Positions 8,695 to 17,252 are shown, numbered from the stretch's first letter. The stretch is 64,000 nt of DNA from Robertmurraya_A mangrovi (GCF_034427655.1 NZ_JAXOFX010000005.1:171819-235818), one strand, 5' to 3'. Program-made: numbers and translations. Notes: generated by a model not told the origin, from the letters alone.

Positions 8695-8944
8695 GTTTAT
8701 TCTCCTTTGATGTGTAGGTCTTCTTCTACCTTGCTGAAGATGATATTTAATTAAATCAATTAAATATAACGACCTCTAGAGCAGCCTCTTGAATAAAACA
8801 TTTTGAAGTTTCTTCAATACTCCATTATATTTTTTCTACGAACAAATCACAACTTTAGTTTAAGTGTTGGGTAATATTACAAAAGATTAACCACAACCTT
8901 TAAATACATCACACACCTTACCAGTATTATTAATCCCTCATCCC

Positions 8945-9706
8945 CTATTTATTAAAGTACTTACCCTTGATATCTTCTTTCATCCACTCTAAATTATTAG
9001 GGACCTGCGGAATGGAGTATCCAATGTATATAGGTGTCGTGACGAATCTAGGGACAATTCTTGCATAAATGGATTCTTTACGATGATAAAAGAATAAATT
9101 GTAGCTGTTACATTTAAAAGGAAACTGATTCAAGATATAGTGTGTAGCGATTTGTATATAGGAAGAAAATGATTCTATATCCTCTAAGCTTGTCATTTTT
9201 ACGTTAAATTCATAAAATCCAATCTTCGGTTTAGTTGAAAGAGAAAAATTCGTTCCATTCTCTTCATCTATTGTTAATCCCTCAAAGTATGTTTCTGATA
9301 TTTTGTCCATGTAATTAATGTCATTCAATCCGACAATTTGCATGTGAGGATGAGAAATGGAACCTCCTGATAATGGTCCATGATTTTTAAAGAAAATAAC
9401 AGATTCAAATTCCTTGCTCTCTTCTATCCTCATCCAATGCTTTATTCCAAAGGAGATTAGTTTTACTAAATGCTCTTTAGAGTAAAGTGAAAGCTCCCCA
9501 TGGCAATCATCGGTTTCAATGAGTACCGTTTGATAAGCATTTTCTAATACAGGAAATTTATTTTTCAATAATATGATGGAATCTTTGACGTCAATAATAT
9601 CAGTTAAATCTTCTGTTGCACAAAAAGGACATTGAACTTCTTTATTCCGGATACTATTTGGTTTTTGTACCCCGATTGATGTATTAAATAATAGATGGCT
9701 ATTCAT
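8945..9706 (-). CDS. GalT/HIT-superfamily protein (DUF4931-like)
   Basis: A 253-residue soluble protein. An N-terminal CPFC pair near 26-29 is a likely zinc ligand, and SHPHMQIVG near 128-136 resembles the His-Pro-His-Gln active-site motif of galactose-1-phosphate uridylyltransferases and the HIT superfamily. Such enzymes transfer or hydrolyse nucleotide phosphates through a histidine. The sequence best fits the uncharacterised DUF4931 group rather than true GalT, and no galactose genes are near. It stands alone, flanked by gaps of about 150-250 bases. The catalytic class is inference from the motif; the substrate is unknown. Confidence 0.65.
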   Translation of the reverse strand: MNSHLLFNTSIGVQKPNSIRNKEVQCPFCATEDLTDIIDVKDSIILLKNKFPVLENAYQTVLIETDDCHGELSLYSKEHLVKLISFGIKHWMRIEESKEFESVIFFKNHGPLSGGSISHPHMQIVGLNDINYMDKISETYFEGLTIDEENGTNFSLSTKPKIGFYEFNVKMTSLEDIESFSSYIQIATHYILNQFPFKCNSYNLFFYHRKESIYARIVPRFVTTPIYIGYSIPQVPNNLEWMKEDIKGKYFNK

Positions 9707-9803
9707 ATAGTCTCACACCCACTTTGACATGTTCTATTTTAATTGTATTGGATAATAAAGGGTTTTGCGAGTTTGATGTACTGGGAAATTATTAGAAATA
9801 ACA

Positions 9804-9842
9804 AAGGGTGAGACACTACAGATGGTGTCTCACCCTTCTAAA
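9804..9842 (-). terminator. Terminator of YtkA-domain lipoprotein gene
   Basis: Perfect 13-base stem, 9804-9816 with 9825-9837, followed on the minus strand by TTTGTTATTT. It lies directly downstream of the leftward lipoprotein gene. Confidence 0.8.
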
Positions 9843-9860
9843 AATTATGCTCGACTTCGA

Positions 9861-10601
9861 CTAATGAATGTCAATTAACTCTTCTGAATGCTCATGTAAA
9901 CCTTCATTATTAGTGGCGTGAATCACTACCTTGTATTGTCCCAGTTTGCTGAAAGTGTACTTCGTTACATATTGTCCTTCTTTTGAAAAAACTGTTTCCA
10001 CCCATTCTGGAGTGTCTTCTTTTGGTTTATAAATTTCTAGTCTAACAACGGCATTATTGATTGGCTCGTCCTTTTTTCCAAGCTGCACCTTTAGCTCTGT
10101 TTCTTTATTTGCGTGAATATGCTCATCTTTTGATAAAGAAATTGTGACATCACCATGATGATGATGGGACGATTCTTCCGCTTCTTCGTGATCATGGCTC
10201 TCTTCTACAGGGTTTCCAATTTGGATATTTTCTTTTGGCATAGTGTGCATACTACGAGCCGTTACATGAGATTGAACGGTAAAGATTCCCTCTTTATCAA
10301 AGCTCTTAGTTACTGTGTATTTACCGTCTCCAACGGGCTTTGCTTCTATTAATTCACTTTCCTCTTTATGTCCTTCTTCCCAAATTTCAAACTTAACTTC
10401 ATTTGCATCTTCAACAGCCTCAGCGTCTTGAGTAACTATTACACTAAAAGTAATCTCCTCATCAACTTTTCCTTCTTCAGGCACTTCTAACACTGCTTCA
10501 ATCATGGCAGGTACTTCTTCACCAGCATTCTTTTTGTCCTCAGATTTACCACAAGCAGTTAAAGCAACTATAGTTAATAAAAATATGAATAGCTTTTTCA
10601 T
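9861..10601 (-). CDS. Lipoprotein with two YtkA/FixH-like domains
   Basis: A 246-residue lipoprotein. The signal peptide ends in LTAC (Cys 17), followed by an acidic, His-rich protein with two copies of a beta-sandwich YtkA-like domain: residues about 35-125 and 150-245. A histidine- and glutamate-rich linker (SHDHEEAEESSHHHHGD) separates the domains and could bind metal. YtkA/FixH-like domains are found in membrane-anchored proteins linked to copper or cytochrome oxidase maturation, but the neighbours here give no support for that, so function is open. Start ATG 10601 follows AGAGAGGG. Confidence 0.72.
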   Translation of the reverse strand: MKKLFIFLLTIVALTACGKSEDKKNAGEEVPAMIEAVLEVPEEGKVDEEITFSVIVTQDAEAVEDANEVKFEIWEEGHKEESELIEAKPVGDGKYTVTKSFDKEGIFTVQSHVTARSMHTMPKENIQIGNPVEESHDHEEAEESSHHHHGDVTISLSKDEHIHANKETELKVQLGKKDEPINNAVVRLEIYKPKEDTPEWVETVFSKEGQYVTKYTFSKLGQYKVVIHATNNEGLHEHSEELIDIH

Positions 10602-10760
10602 TATGTATATCCCTCTCTTTTTCTAATTTCACTCTTGTTAATATAAAGGTCAAATGTGTTAAAAGTATGAAATAATATAGAAATTTTTTATCTGTCTGTT
10701 TCTCCTACCTTTTTCTTTTTATAGCCAAATAGTAGATTAGTTAATCTATTTTTTAGCAAG

Positions 10761-10792
10761 AAAAAAAAGCATTGAAGACTATCCTCAATGCT
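10761..10792 (-). terminator. Terminator of CotX-like operon
   Basis: On the minus strand AGCATTGA pairs with TCAATGCT and is followed by eight T residues (plus-strand A run 10761-10768). Confidence 0.85.
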
Positions 10793-10859
10793 ACAAATAT
10801 ATATATAGGAGGTTGGGTTGTTAGAAAAACAAACTCATAACAAATTACATTTGTTGGCC

Positions 10860-11342
10860 TTACAGAATATCAATTTCTACTAATAGAGCTAACAATAGTT
10901 GGATCATTAATTGTAAAGATACAGCTACATCTGTATCAGTTGTTTCAACTCTAACTTGTCTAGAGTTTTCGATATAGATCTTTTGACGATTTACTTGTTG
11001 GATTTGAGTGTATTGAAGTAATTCTTGAGTTACCGCTTCAGCTTGGTCCCCATCAGCAATTGAAAGGTTGATTACTAACGCAATGGCAGCTTGAATAGCT
11101 GCTTGCAAGGAAGCTGCTACTTGAGTTTCAGTAGATGTTACTCTAACATCTAAGCTATTTCTAATTACGATATACTCAGAAGAACGTTGCTCAATATCAT
11201 TTACTTGGTTTCCTTCTTGACGTACATCGTCATCCGTTGTAATTGGAAATACACTCTCAGGATCTAAAGCATCCCATCTCTTACCTCCTGTTGTACCTAG
11301 TACGTCACCTCTTGTGCCACAATGGCCTCTTCCACTTAACAT
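10860..11342 (-). CDS. CotX-family spore coat protein, two CotX domains
   Basis: A 160-residue protein with two tandem copies of the CotX domain: about 57-95 (VIRNSLDVRVTSTETQVAA) and 122-160 (YIENSRQVRVETTDTDVAV). CotX-family proteins form part of the insoluble spore crust in Bacillus. The N-terminal region is Gly/Asp-rich. It follows the 91-residue gene at 11362-11637 with a 19-base gap and is likely co-transcribed with it; expression under the late mother-cell regulon is expected but no SigK promoter was identified. Start ATG 11342 follows AAGGAGAGG. Confidence 0.85.
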   Translation of the reverse strand: MLSGRGHCGTRGDVLGTTGGKRWDALDPESVFPITTDDDVRQEGNQVNDIEQRSSEYIVIRNSLDVRVTSTETQVAASLQAAIQAAIALVINLSIADGDQAEAVTQELLQYTQIQQVNRQKIYIENSRQVRVETTDTDVAVSLQLMIQLLLALLVEIDIL

Positions 11343-11361
11343 AAAATCCTCTCCTTAATTA

Positions 11362-11637
11362 TTATTTTCCTTCTTTTCTTTTCTTCACTACATCCCTTAA
11401 CGTGGTGCGCGTTTTGTCTTCTACGTCTTCAACTTTGTCTTCTGCCTTTTCTTGGGTTTTCTGTACAAATTGATTTACTTGCTCTTCAAGCTCTTGAAAT
11501 AAAGTTTTTAGCTTCTTTTTCTCGCTCGAGGAAAGTTTTTTAAACTTTACTCCTTTTTTGTTCACTAAGTCCTTTACTTGAAGGCCCACAAGTTCTTGTG
11601 ATAATTGTTTTAATTTGTTATTCAAATTTTCCAACAC
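11362..11637 (-). CDS. Small Lys/Glu-rich protein in coat operon
   Basis: A 91-residue, highly charged, probably helical coiled-coil protein with no cysteine and no membrane segment. I do not recognise the family. It lies directly upstream of the CotX-like gene in the same orientation, so a coat or crust role similar to the small partners of the cotVWX cluster is a reasonable guess. The start ATG at 11637 follows AAGGGGGTG. The long poly-T/A leader and the noncoding region upstream (to 12180) contain only repeats. Confidence 0.55.
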   Translation of the reverse strand: MLENLNNKLKQLSQELVGLQVKDLVNKKGVKFKKLSSSEKKKLKTLFQELEEQVNQFVQKTQEKAEDKVEDVEDKTRTTLRDVVKKRKEGK

Positions 11638-11861
11638 ATCTCACCCCCTTGGTGCTTTATACTAATTACATATGATGCTTACCCTAGTTAGTGAGGGCCT
11701 TTCCCCCGCTAACTTGAGAAAAGGCATTTGAATCAGTAGATTTGCCCTGTGCTAAGGCAAAGACCACTAATGCTTTTGCCTTTAATACATGTATATAGTT
11801 TTTCTAACTATAAGCGAGGGCTTTTCCACTAGTTTTTAATAAAAAGGCGCTTGTACTAATA

Positions 11862-11925
11862 GAACGGCCTATTGTAAAGAAAACGCTATTATCTAATAGC
11901 TTGTTTTTTTTACAATAGGCCGTTC
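11862..11925. repeat. 17-bp inverted repeat with inner hairpin, abutting structured repeat
   Basis: 11862-11878 and 11909-11925 are perfect inverted copies (core CGGCCTATTGTAAA). Between them is a second hairpin (GCTATTA/TAATAGC, 11885-11900) followed by eight T residues on the plus strand. The unit sits directly beside the structured element starting at 11925. The remainder of the gap 11638-11860 is AT-rich with imperfect short repeats (GAGGGCCTTT / GAGGGCTTTT) and no gene that I can support. Confidence 0.7.
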
Positions 11926-12047
11926 CTTTCCGCTCCAGGCACTTGCTTTCCGCAGGGAGGAAGTCGAGCCTCCTCGCCGTTCCGTCTGTGGGGTCTCGAC
12001 CTTTCCTCTATATCCTGCTGGAGTCAAGTGCCTTCCGCTTCAATCCA
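11925..12047. repeat. Structured Bacillaceae intergenic repeat (AGGCACTTG element)
   Basis: A roughly 120-base element with nested complementarity: AGGCACTTG (11937-11945) with CAAGTGCCT (12025-12033), GAGGAAGTCGAG with CTCGACCTTTCCTC near 11957-11968 and 11995-12008, and further GC-rich pairs. From memory, very similar sequences recur many times in Bacillaceae genomes. It is far more GC-rich than its surroundings. No protein is encoded. Confidence 0.7.
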
Positions 12048-12115
12048 CTCAGAAATTCAAATTTTATTAAAAGCAACAATCTTTAATTAGAAAAAGCTAA
12101 GAATTAGAACATAAA

Positions 12116-12164
12116 AAAGCAACACAGTTCTCAACCAATAGGGCAGTTGACATAGTGTTGCTTT
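12116..12164 (-). terminator. Terminator of GNAT gene
   Basis: AAAGCAACAC (12116-12125) pairs with GTGTTGCTTT (12155-12164); on the minus strand it is followed by a T run. It lies just past the stop of the leftward GNAT gene. Confidence 0.75.
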
Positions 12165-12179
12165 GCTTTTCATTCATTT

Positions 12180-12647
12180 TTAGTTCGTAAACAGTTGAAC
12201 GGACCTTCTCTTTTCATCATACTTTTCAATAAACTCATTCTTTGTATAGCCTTTGATGACACCTCTCCAAAAGGCTTGAGCATGATAATTTGTTTCTGTT
12301 TGTGTGATTTGCCATTTCCCTCTGTAACGATTAAAAATCTCAATAGCCGCCTTTTTTCCGATTCCTTTGCCATTATAGCGGTTTAACACAAAAAATTGCT
12401 CGATACTATAATTAAATGGACCATCCTTTTCGATTTTAACAATGACAAACCCAGCGTATTGATTCTCAACCATGATAAAGTAAGATGAATATTGCTCACT
12501 TTCCACATATTCTTCAACCTTATCAAATCCGTACTTCCCTTCCTCATTTACATCAATATGTAAATACGGGCTAAATTCATAAACATAGTATTCTAATAAA
12601 TTGGCTAAAACTGATTTTTTTTCTGATTGTACAGCTACTAATTCCAT
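12180..12647 (-). CDS. GNAT-family N-acetyltransferase
   Basis: A 155-residue single-domain acetyltransferase. The pattern is that of the GNAT fold: a helical N-terminus, a beta strand FIMVENQYAGFVIVKI near 60, the acetyl-CoA loop VLNRYNGKGIGKKAAIEIF near 87-105 (the Q/RxxGxG/A-type P-loop), and a C-terminal strand (QAFWRGVIKGYTKNEF). The acceptor substrate is unknown. It is a single-gene unit with its own terminator at 12116-12164. Start ATG 12647 is preceded by GAAGGGG. Confidence 0.85.
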   Translation of the reverse strand: MELVAVQSEKKSVLANLLEYYVYEFSPYLHIDVNEEGKYGFDKVEEYVESEQYSSYFIMVENQYAGFVIVKIEKDGPFNYSIEQFFVLNRYNGKGIGKKAAIEIFNRYRGKWQITQTETNYHAQAFWRGVIKGYTKNEFIEKYDEKRRSVQLFTN

Positions 12648-12808
12648 ATGATGAACCCCTTCAATTTTTTTCCTATTTAAATTCTACCGCAGTCCATCGT
12701 CTAGTTCCATCTAATCTGGAGAAAGTTTTTTATTAAAATCAATTTTTTTATCCTTCTCCTTCTGAATAGTTGGATAAGCTCATATATTGCTATAGATGGA
12801 GGGATGAT

Positions 12809-13936
12809 ATGAAAAAAATGAGATCACCATTTTCTTTTTTTAGATTTCTCATTCACGGGTTTATTTTTAGCATATTACTACCATTTCTACTTGCTGGCGT
12901 TGTTACAACCTATTCCGCCCCATTCACTTCTGAAACGTTGAAATCTTGGTTTAATAATGTTGAAGTAAACGAGTTATTTATACATTTTATTAAAGCAGAA
13001 AATCACTTTTTTATTAATAAAGAAGAAGAGATCCATTCCTATAGTTTATCTAATATAACTTTTAAACTAGCAACTAACATTCAACCTACAGATATTCGGA
13101 CTTTTTTAGGACGAGAACTCCCTGGGTTTTCTATTTTTGATACGGATATTCTCGTTGCTGGAGAAGGGACGGACTACACAAACTTGCCAATCGAGTCCGC
13201 TCCACCAATGGAAGTCCTTTTAAAAGAAAGAGAGATCGCTAAGGAGCAGTTAGGTGAACAAGAAGAAAAACCAACTGTAACAGGAAAAGAGACCGTTCTA
13301 ATTTATCAAACACATAGTTGGGAAGCCTATCTTCCCCTATTAAATGGTGTTACAAAACCTAATGAAGCAGTGAGCTCAAAAGAACAGGCAAATGTAGTAG
13401 GAGTAGGAAAGAGATTAGCGGCAGCGCTACAAGAAAGAGGTATTGGCGTCATACACGACAAAACAAATATGACAGAAAAACTAAAAAATAACGGTTGGAA
13501 TTACTATCAATCGTATACGATGTCAAGAAATGTGGTTCAAGAAACGTTGGCGACAAATGAGGATTTAAACTTTATTATTGATATTCATAGAGATGCAGCA
13601 AGAAAAGAAACGACGACTAAAAAGATAAACGGAAAATCTTATGCAAAGGTTTGGTTTGTAGTTGGGAAGGATCACAAAAACTATGAACAAAACTCAAAAA
13701 TAGCTCTAGAACTTAACAAAAAGTTGGAAGAAAAGTATCCTGGCATTAGTAGAGGTGTAATCGCTAAAGGAAAATCTCAAGGAGATGGTAGATACAATCA
13801 AGATTTATCTGCCCGAGCCATGCTAGTAGAATTTGGAGGAGTCGATAATGACTCAACTGAATTACAAAATACAATAGAAGCTTTTGCTGAAATCTTTAGT
13901 GAATATTACTGGAAAGCAGAGATGGTAAATGGCTAA
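12809..13936 (+). CDS. spoIIP: SpoIIP-family stage II sporulation protein
   Basis: A 375-residue protein with one N-terminal membrane anchor (about residues 12-35) and a C-terminal peptidoglycan amidase/endopeptidase domain facing outside. SpoIIP acts with SpoIID and SpoIIM to degrade septal peptidoglycan during engulfment. Diagnostic motifs are YQTHSWEAY near residue 170, DIHRDA near 258 and MLVEFGGVDND near 340. ATG 12809 is chosen over the longer frame because GGAGGG lies directly upstream. The canonical gpr-spoIIP pairing is not present here, so this may be a paralogue. The next small gene overlaps its 3' end. Confidence 0.88.
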   Translation: MKKMRSPFSFFRFLIHGFIFSILLPFLLAGVVTTYSAPFTSETLKSWFNNVEVNELFIHFIKAENHFFINKEEEIHSYSLSNITFKLATNIQPTDIRTFLGRELPGFSIFDTDILVAGEGTDYTNLPIESAPPMEVLLKEREIAKEQLGEQEEKPTVTGKETVLIYQTHSWEAYLPLLNGVTKPNEAVSSKEQANVVGVGKRLAAALQERGIGVIHDKTNMTEKLKNNGWNYYQSYTMSRNVVQETLATNEDLNFIIDIHRDAARKETTTKKINGKSYAKVWFVVGKDHKNYEQNSKIALELNKKLEEKYPGISRGVIAKGKSQGDGRYNQDLSARAMLVEFGGVDNDSTELQNTIEAFAEIFSEYYWKAEMVNG

Positions 13937-14117
13937 CACAATAAAATCCTCTCATTACTGTTTAATATGGACTTTTTTTAGTACGGTCATTGTGTACATG
14001 CTATTAGGATTTTCAAGAATAACCTTTGCCTGTTTTCTTGCAGGTTCCATCCTCTCTTTCATCAACTTTATTGAAGATGAAATGAAAAAACATTACGCTG
14101 AAAGTGGTTCAGAATAG
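13929..14117 (+). CDS. Small membrane protein downstream of spoIIP
   Basis: A 62-residue peptide with two hydrophobic stretches (about 11-27 and 29-45) and a charged C-terminus. Its ATG overlaps the end of the spoIIP-like gene by 8 bases, implying translational coupling. I do not recognise a family. If expressed it would be a sporulation-time membrane protein. A hairpin with a T run near 14133-14166 follows. Confidence 0.5.
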   Translation: MANTIKSSHYCLIWTFFSTVIVYMLLGFSRITFACFLAGSILSFINFIEDEMKKHYAESGSE

Positions 14118-14132
14118 AGAGTCTAAGTGGGG

Positions 14133-14166
14133 TTATCCAAGACTGGATAGCTCTTTTTTGTTTTTT
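14133..14166 (+). terminator. Terminator of spoIIP-like unit
   Basis: GGTTATCCA pairs with TGGATAGCT around an AGAC loop and is followed by TTTTTTGTTTTTT. Confidence 0.7.
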
Positions 14167-14221
14167 CAGTTTTTTTTCGATAAACTTAGGATAACGAAAG
14201 ATCAGAGTTGGAGTGATAAAA

Positions 14222-14974
14222 ATGAAATATGCTATTATTACCGGTTCATCCAAAGGACTAGGAGCTTCCATAGCAGAGCGATTAATAAAGGAAAACGTGA
14301 ATATTGTATCAGTTGCAAGAACTGAAAATGAAGGTGTAAGGAAGTTAGCCGCTGAGAAGGATTTGTTTTACAAGCATTTTACTTGTGACCTATCAAAAGT
14401 GGATGAGGTTGATTTAGTATTTTCGGAAATCAGTGATATTATTTTTTCTGGTAATACAGAAGAAGTTTTATTAGTTAATAATGCTGGAGTTATTGAACCC
14501 ATTGATAAAGTGGGAAACTTAGATACGAATAAAGTAAATATAAACATTCAAGTTAACTTATTAGCACCTATTGTCATTTCAAATTTATTTTTACAAAAGG
14601 CAAAAGATTGTAAATTAACGATTGTCAATGTAACATCGGGTGCTGGAGAAAGACCTATTCAAGGATGGAGCACTTATTGCAGTACGAAGGCAGCTCTTAA
14701 TATGTTTACAAAAACAACGGCACTAGAACAGCAGTCAGAACAGTCTAAGCATGTAATCATCGGTTACAGCCCGGGTATTATGGACACTGACATGCAAGTG
14801 GAAATAAGATCTTCATCAAAAGACTCTTTCCATGATATTGAGACATTTAAAGGATATAAAGAACAAGGCTTACTAAGAAGTGCAGATGTCGTAGCAAATG
14901 CACTAGTGGACCTGCTCATATCTGGTGATGTACAGAGCGGGACGATTTACAATGTAAATGAGCTTCTAAAATAA
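14222..14974 (+). CDS. Short-chain dehydrogenase, benzil reductase-like (YueD type)
   Basis: A 250-residue NADPH-dependent SDR. The cofactor motif TGSSKGLG is at residues 7-14, NNAGV near 87-91 and the catalytic Tyr-Lys in YCSTKAA near 155-161 (Tyr-x-x-x-Lys). Sequence layout is close to YueD of B. subtilis, the (S)-benzoin-forming benzil reductase, and to sepiapterin reductases. ATG 14222 is preferred over the upstream GTG at 14213 because GTTGGAG is then at normal spacing. It is a single-gene unit ending at a strong terminator shared with the convergent anti-sigma gene. Natural substrate unknown. Confidence 0.85.
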   Translation: MKYAIITGSSKGLGASIAERLIKENVNIVSVARTENEGVRKLAAEKDLFYKHFTCDLSKVDEVDLVFSEISDIIFSGNTEEVLLVNNAGVIEPIDKVGNLDTNKVNINIQVNLLAPIVISNLFLQKAKDCKLTIVNVTSGAGERPIQGWSTYCSTKAALNMFTKTTALEQQSEQSKHVIIGYSPGIMDTDMQVEIRSSSKDSFHDIETFKGYKEQGLLRSADVVANALVDLLISGDVQSGTIYNVNELLK

Positions 14975-15022
14975 AGAAGAAGGGTCAGCCCAATTTTTGA
15001 GCTGCCCCCTTCTTTTACTCTT
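14975..15022. terminator. Bidirectional terminator between SDR and anti-sigma genes
   Basis: AAGAAGGGTCAGC pairs with GCTGCCCCCTTCTT with one bulge, around CCAATTTTTGA; T/A tracts flank both sides, so it serves both convergent genes. Confidence 0.8.
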
Positions 15023-16088
15023 TTATTATATTTAAAGGTACTACCAGCTCTTCCTTCGTTTCCTTCACCACGTGTAAATTCAGATCTTTAACCTCTTGAT
15101 CAAAATATAAGGTAGAGCGGGATTCTAGTTTATAGTCATTAGAATTCACTTGTAATAATCGTAACGGATAAACATTTCCATTATTGTCTTTCAAGTATGG
15201 TGAATTCTTTTCATTAGACACCATCTTTAGGAACGCTTCTTCTGAGCCACCCGTTATCTCTAATACCATACGTGTTGGGTAGACAGATAATTTTTCTACG
15301 TTAAACGAATTTTGATTTTCTATCTCTATATTTACATTTTGAGCAAGATGTTTTCCTAATTTAATTTTAGATTGGGCTACTGGAACTTCAATACTACTAG
15401 TCTTTCCATCAACCGACACATCAAAGGTAAGCGCGTTACGAGGATTGTTCAAAAATTCCTCTACCGAAACTGGGTCAACATATAAAGTATGCTTCATCAT
15501 GACGTAAAACTCATCTGATATCTTTTGAATTCCGCTTGTTGAAGCCCCACCCGCTACACTTTCTTCATCTCTCTTGAAATCCTTAGACTCAACAGCTACC
15601 TCTAAATATTCTCCCATTTTGAAGTTATAACCGTATTTGTCTTTAAAAACGATATCATTGATTCTTCCTCCTTTTACTGCAAGGGTAAAAAAGAGTTCTT
15701 TATCCTCTAAATAAAGATGGTCCATCTCCATTTCATACTCTCCAACTGTGAAAGTATACGGGTTTGCAGGTTTATATCCATTCTCTTCTGCTGTTTTTAC
15801 CCCTTTACTCTCATCGAGTTGTTCAAACCAACTAAGAGCAGCTCCGAGAAGAGGAATTTCCTTTGCATATGTCATTGCCGTTGGTGATAATAACACCGTA
15901 CCAGCTAAAACAATACCAGCAGCTGCTGCGCCAAGTGAATATTTCAACTTACTACTTCTCTTAGATCTTTTTTTCATCTGAACCCACTTATTAATCCTAT
16001 TTTCTAACTCATCTGGAACTGGTACTAAATCTAATTTTGTACGGTTCATAATCTCGTCAATTACCTTTTCTTCCTCGTTTGTGCTCAT
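15015..16088 (-). CDS. Membrane-anchored anti-sigma factor-like protein (DUF4179)
   Basis: A 357-residue protein encoded directly after an ECF sigma factor gene with a 4-base ATGA overlap, the standard arrangement of a sigma factor and its membrane anti-sigma factor. A cytoplasmic N-terminal segment of about 45 residues is followed by one membrane helix (LGAAAAGIVLAGTVLLSPTAM, about 50-70) and a long extracytoplasmic region that matches DUF4179. It has no zinc-binding anti-sigma motif that I can see. It would hold the sigma factor inactive until a cell-envelope signal is sensed. Confidence 0.82.
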   Translation of the reverse strand: MSTNEEEKVIDEIMNRTKLDLVPVPDELENRINKWVQMKKRSKRSSKLKYSLGAAAAGIVLAGTVLLSPTAMTYAKEIPLLGAALSWFEQLDESKGVKTAEENGYKPANPYTFTVGEYEMEMDHLYLEDKELFFTLAVKGGRINDIVFKDKYGYNFKMGEYLEVAVESKDFKRDEESVAGGASTSGIQKISDEFYVMMKHTLYVDPVSVEEFLNNPRNALTFDVSVDGKTSSIEVPVAQSKIKLGKHLAQNVNIEIENQNSFNVEKLSVYPTRMVLEITGGSEEAFLKMVSNEKNSPYLKDNNGNVYPLRLLQVNSNDYKLESRSTLYFDQEVKDLNLHVVKETKEELVVPLNIIKE

Positions 16089-16606
16089 TGTAATGCCTCC
16101 CTTTGAACTAATTTCTCTCGTAACTGTTTTAAATTCCGGTAAATTTTTGTTTTAACCGTGGACAATGGCGTATCTGTTACTCTCGAAATCTCCTCAAGGC
16201 TGTATCCCAAATAATATTTCATATAAATCATAGACCGTTCAGTTGGTTCAACGGAGTTTAATAACTCTTCCAAATCCTCATTTTTTTCGGGAGTAGCTTT
16301 AGAAGGTAAGTTCTCAAACTGTTTCACATCTAACTCCACTACCTGCTGTCTTGAACGCAGAATTTGATTACTCTCGTTTATAACTATTTTTAGGAACCAA
16401 GTCTTAAAGTACTTTGGTTCTCTTAATTGATTCAACTTGGTAAACGCTTTTTCCATTGCATTACAAACGGCATCCATACTGTCATGCTCATTATGCAAAT
16501 AGCAGTAAGCAATTCTATACGCTTGATCTTTAAGTAGCATCATGAGTTGGCCAAAAGACTCATGATCCCCTTTTCTTGCAAGCTTTACGAGTTTAGCTTC
16601 CTCCAT
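16085..16606 (-). CDS. ECF-type RNA polymerase sigma factor
   Basis: A 173-residue sigma-70 family protein with regions 2 and 4 only. Region 2 contains DQAYRIAYCYLHNEHDSMDA near 35-54; region 4 ends with the helix-turn-helix YSLEEISRVTDTPLSTVKTKI near 133-153. ATG 16606 is chosen because AAGGAGAATTACGT lies directly upstream; a longer frame exists but lacks such a site. It overlaps the downstream anti-sigma gene. The closest functional analogues are SigV/SigX-type envelope-stress sigma factors. Target promoters are not known. Confidence 0.88.
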   Translation of the reverse strand: MEEAKLVKLARKGDHESFGQLMMLLKDQAYRIAYCYLHNEHDSMDAVCNAMEKAFTKLNQLREPKYFKTWFLKIVINESNQILRSRQQVVELDVKQFENLPSKATPEKNEDLEELLNSVEPTERSMIYMKYYLGYSLEEISRVTDTPLSTVKTKIYRNLKQLREKLVQREALQ

Positions 16607-16786
16607 ACGTAATTCTCCTTTTAACCTATTTTTCATTCCAGGCATGCATGCTTCTGAAATAAATACTTATAAGCACTTTCATGTATTAGATACAAAAGAT
16701 CTGAAAAAGTTTTAGAAATAAGAAATTTTTTTGAAATTATGTAAAGCAATGGATTCACCTATGTGAGAAACAAATTCTTATTTAAT

Positions 16787-16815
16787 TTGAATTCTTAAAT
16801 TATGTTTATTATAGT
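16787..16815 (+). promoter_or_regulatory. Promoter of candidate small RNA
   Basis: TTGAAT (16787-16792) and TATAGT (16810-16815) are separated by exactly 17 bases, on the plus strand, in a gap with no gene. Transcription would start near 16822. Confidence 0.55.
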
Positions 16816-16821
16816 GGTATG

Positions 16822-16974
16822 TAAAGCCCAAATTGTACCAAAAATATGCAATTTTGTAGATGCTTCAACAAAAAATAATATGTAACTAGTTTAGATAATA
16901 AATTTTTGGCAATAATGGTAGTACAAGTGTAATTCCCCCTTTTTCTTGACCTCCATTTTGGGAGGTCTTTTTCT
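16822..16974 (+). ncRNA. Candidate ~150-nt small RNA with C-rich segment
   Basis: Between the promoter at 16787 and a strong terminator (GACCTCC 16948-16954 / GGAGGTC 16961-16967, then TTTTT) there is no open reading frame except an 11-codon one with no ribosome binding site. The stretch just before the terminator, AATTCCCCCTTTTTCTT, is unpaired and C-rich, a feature of Gram-positive regulatory RNAs that bind ribosome binding sites (for example RoxS or FsrA). I do not recognise it as a named family. The rest of the gap from 16607 to 16786 shows no gene. Confidence 0.5.
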
Positions 16975-17047
16975 ATTTCCAGTACATAAATTCCTTTAAA
17001 ACGCCCTAAACTATAATGGTAAAAACACGAGGAAAAAGGTGAATAGG

Positions 17048-17200
17048 ATGACTAAAAAGTACAACCGCGGTAGTGAAAATCAAAACTCTCCACGAAAAGG
17101 AAATGCGAATGCAGCATCTACTGAAGGAATTCAAAGTGGGGACAACAGTAAAGGGAACAAGCGAAATAAAGATCAAAATGATAAAACCGATGTAGACTAA
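17048..17200 (+). CDS. Small Asn/Lys/Gly-rich protein, 50 aa
   Basis: A 50-codon frame starting ATG 17048 with AAAAAGGTG upstream and ending right before a strong terminator at 17199-17228. The product is hydrophilic, rich in Asn, Lys, Gly and Ser (MTKKYNRGSENQNSPRKGN), with no hydrophobic segment. Its composition recalls minor small acid-soluble spore proteins and related gerplasm-type spore peptides, but I cannot place it in a family. Having its own ribosome binding site and terminator supports it as a real gene. Confidence 0.6.
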   Translation: MTKKYNRGSENQNSPRKGNANAASTEGIQSGDNSKGNKRNKDQNDKTDVD

Positions 17201-17228
17201 CCCGTACTAGTTACGGGTTATTTTTTTG
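17199..17228 (+). terminator. Terminator of 50-aa gene
   Basis: AACCCGTA pairs with TACGGGTT and is followed by ATTTTTTT. Confidence 0.85.
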
Positions 17229-17252
17229 GAGACTTCTCTTGTATTCCAGTTG

